Shown here: piece after piece, positions 5,003 through 5,176 of the stretch
Layout of the letters: each line of letters starts with the position of its first letter
How positions within the stretch are numbered: position 1 is the first letter of the stretch
Notes under the pieces: generated by a model
The model's database searches: none
Told to the model about the DNA's origin: nothing
The model's input: the letters and a program-made list of their open reading frames with translations, nothing else
Program-made: the position numbers and the translations under genes
NCBI GenBank assembly: GCA_963642995.1
Contig: CAVIIZ010000049.1
Span: 1-5,176, forward strand
Direction of reading: 5' to 3'
DNA: 5,176 bases
DNA from: CAVAWX01 sp963642995
GTDB taxonomy: Bacteria > Actinomycetota > Coriobacteriia > Coriobacteriales > QAMH01

Positions 5003-5176
5003 CTACTTGCTGGCCGCCGCGAGCGCGTTCCAGACCGTCTTGGACACGGCGCTCTCGCCGCCGAAGACGTAGCAGCTCTTCTGCAGGGCCGCCTTGTTCG
5101 GCTTCACGACCTTGGCGACGTTGTTGGAGTTCTTGTCGTCGGCCAAGATCAGGATCGAGTTGTTCTTGCCGCACAG
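5003..5176 (-). CDS. Cell-wall-binding repeat 2 (CWB2) surface protein, C-terminal end
   Basis: The last 57 codons of a minus-strand gene enter from the right edge and stop at TAG (5003-5005). The visible chain has an LCGKNNSILILADD segment (residues 1-14 of the fragment) and ends with YVFGGESAVSKTVWNAL (36-52) before a short Ala-Ser-Lys tail. The (V/I)xGGxSAVS motif near the end is the hallmark of the CWB2 repeat (Pfam PF04122), which anchors clostridial surface proteins non-covalently to cell-wall polymers and is also common in Coriobacteriia. The fragment would be the final repeat of an array, so the functional domain must lie outside the window. It is convergent with modC, separated by a 203-nt intergenic region, and has its own strong terminator. 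No functional link to molybdate uptake is implied. Confidence 0.85.
   Translation of the reverse strand: MCGKNNSILILADDKNSNNVAKVVKPNKAALQKSCYVFGGESAVSKTVWNALAAASK

Noticed and set aside
3933..5174. A 413-codon minus-strand open frame opposite modC and across the terminator region
   Set aside because: It overlaps a motif-complete modC and, at its upstream end, lies in a different frame from the CWB2 fragment. It is a compositional shadow.
1..5176. CRISPR arrays, tRNA or rRNA genes, insertion sequences or phage genes
   Set aside because: No regularly spaced identical repeats, transposase motifs, terminal inverted repeats flanking a gene, or recognisable structural RNA sequences were found on either strand.

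Overview
The window is high-GC DNA with strong G/C bias at third codon positions. It looks like chromosomal DNA from a Gram-positive actinobacterium of the Coriobacteriia, most plausibly Eggerthellaceae-like. The reasons are a lipoprotein-type substrate-binding protein, clear GGAGG-type ribosome binding sites, a cell-wall-binding repeat 2 (CWB2) surface protein, and a Firmicutes/Coriobacteriia-style ModC. The taxonomic placement is inference from protein style, not a database result.

Layout: (1) 1-706, minus strand: the 5' part of a gene for a secreted, Ala/Gly-rich, low-complexity protein with Lys-Ala repeats; it runs off the left edge. (2) 707-980: a divergent intergenic region with a likely modA promoter (TTGTAA, 16 bp, TATAAT), a long bulged hairpin (784-839), a possible small three-way junction (841-894) and a perfect 9-bp inverted repeat in the modA leader (935-959). 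(3) 981-1880, plus: modA, the molybdate-binding lipoprotein. (4) 1881-2144: an intercistronic region rich in hairpins, including a terminator-like stem-loop. (5) 2145-3716, plus: modB, a permease carrying an unusual N-terminal anchored extracytoplasmic domain and a long C-terminal tail. (6) 3723-4799, plus: modC, the ATPase, 6 nt after modB. (7) 4800-5002: convergent intergenic region with a strong terminator for the minus-strand gene and a weaker candidate for modC. (8) 5003-5176, minus: the last 57 residues of a CWB2-repeat surface protein.

Function: modA, modB and modC encode a complete type I ABC importer for molybdate (possibly also tungstate). ModA, lipid-anchored outside the membrane, captures the oxyanion; a ModB dimer forms the channel; a ModC dimer hydrolyses ATP and carries a C-terminal regulatory TOBE/MOP-type region. 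The hairpin between modA and modB suggests partial termination, giving more binding protein than membrane components, while modB and modC are tightly coupled.

Nothing here amounts to an entirely new system. The most notable item is the enlarged ModB: an N-terminal membrane anchor plus about 180 residues with four cysteines, predicted to sit on the same face as ModA. The structured non-coding DNA upstream of modA is the second point of interest.
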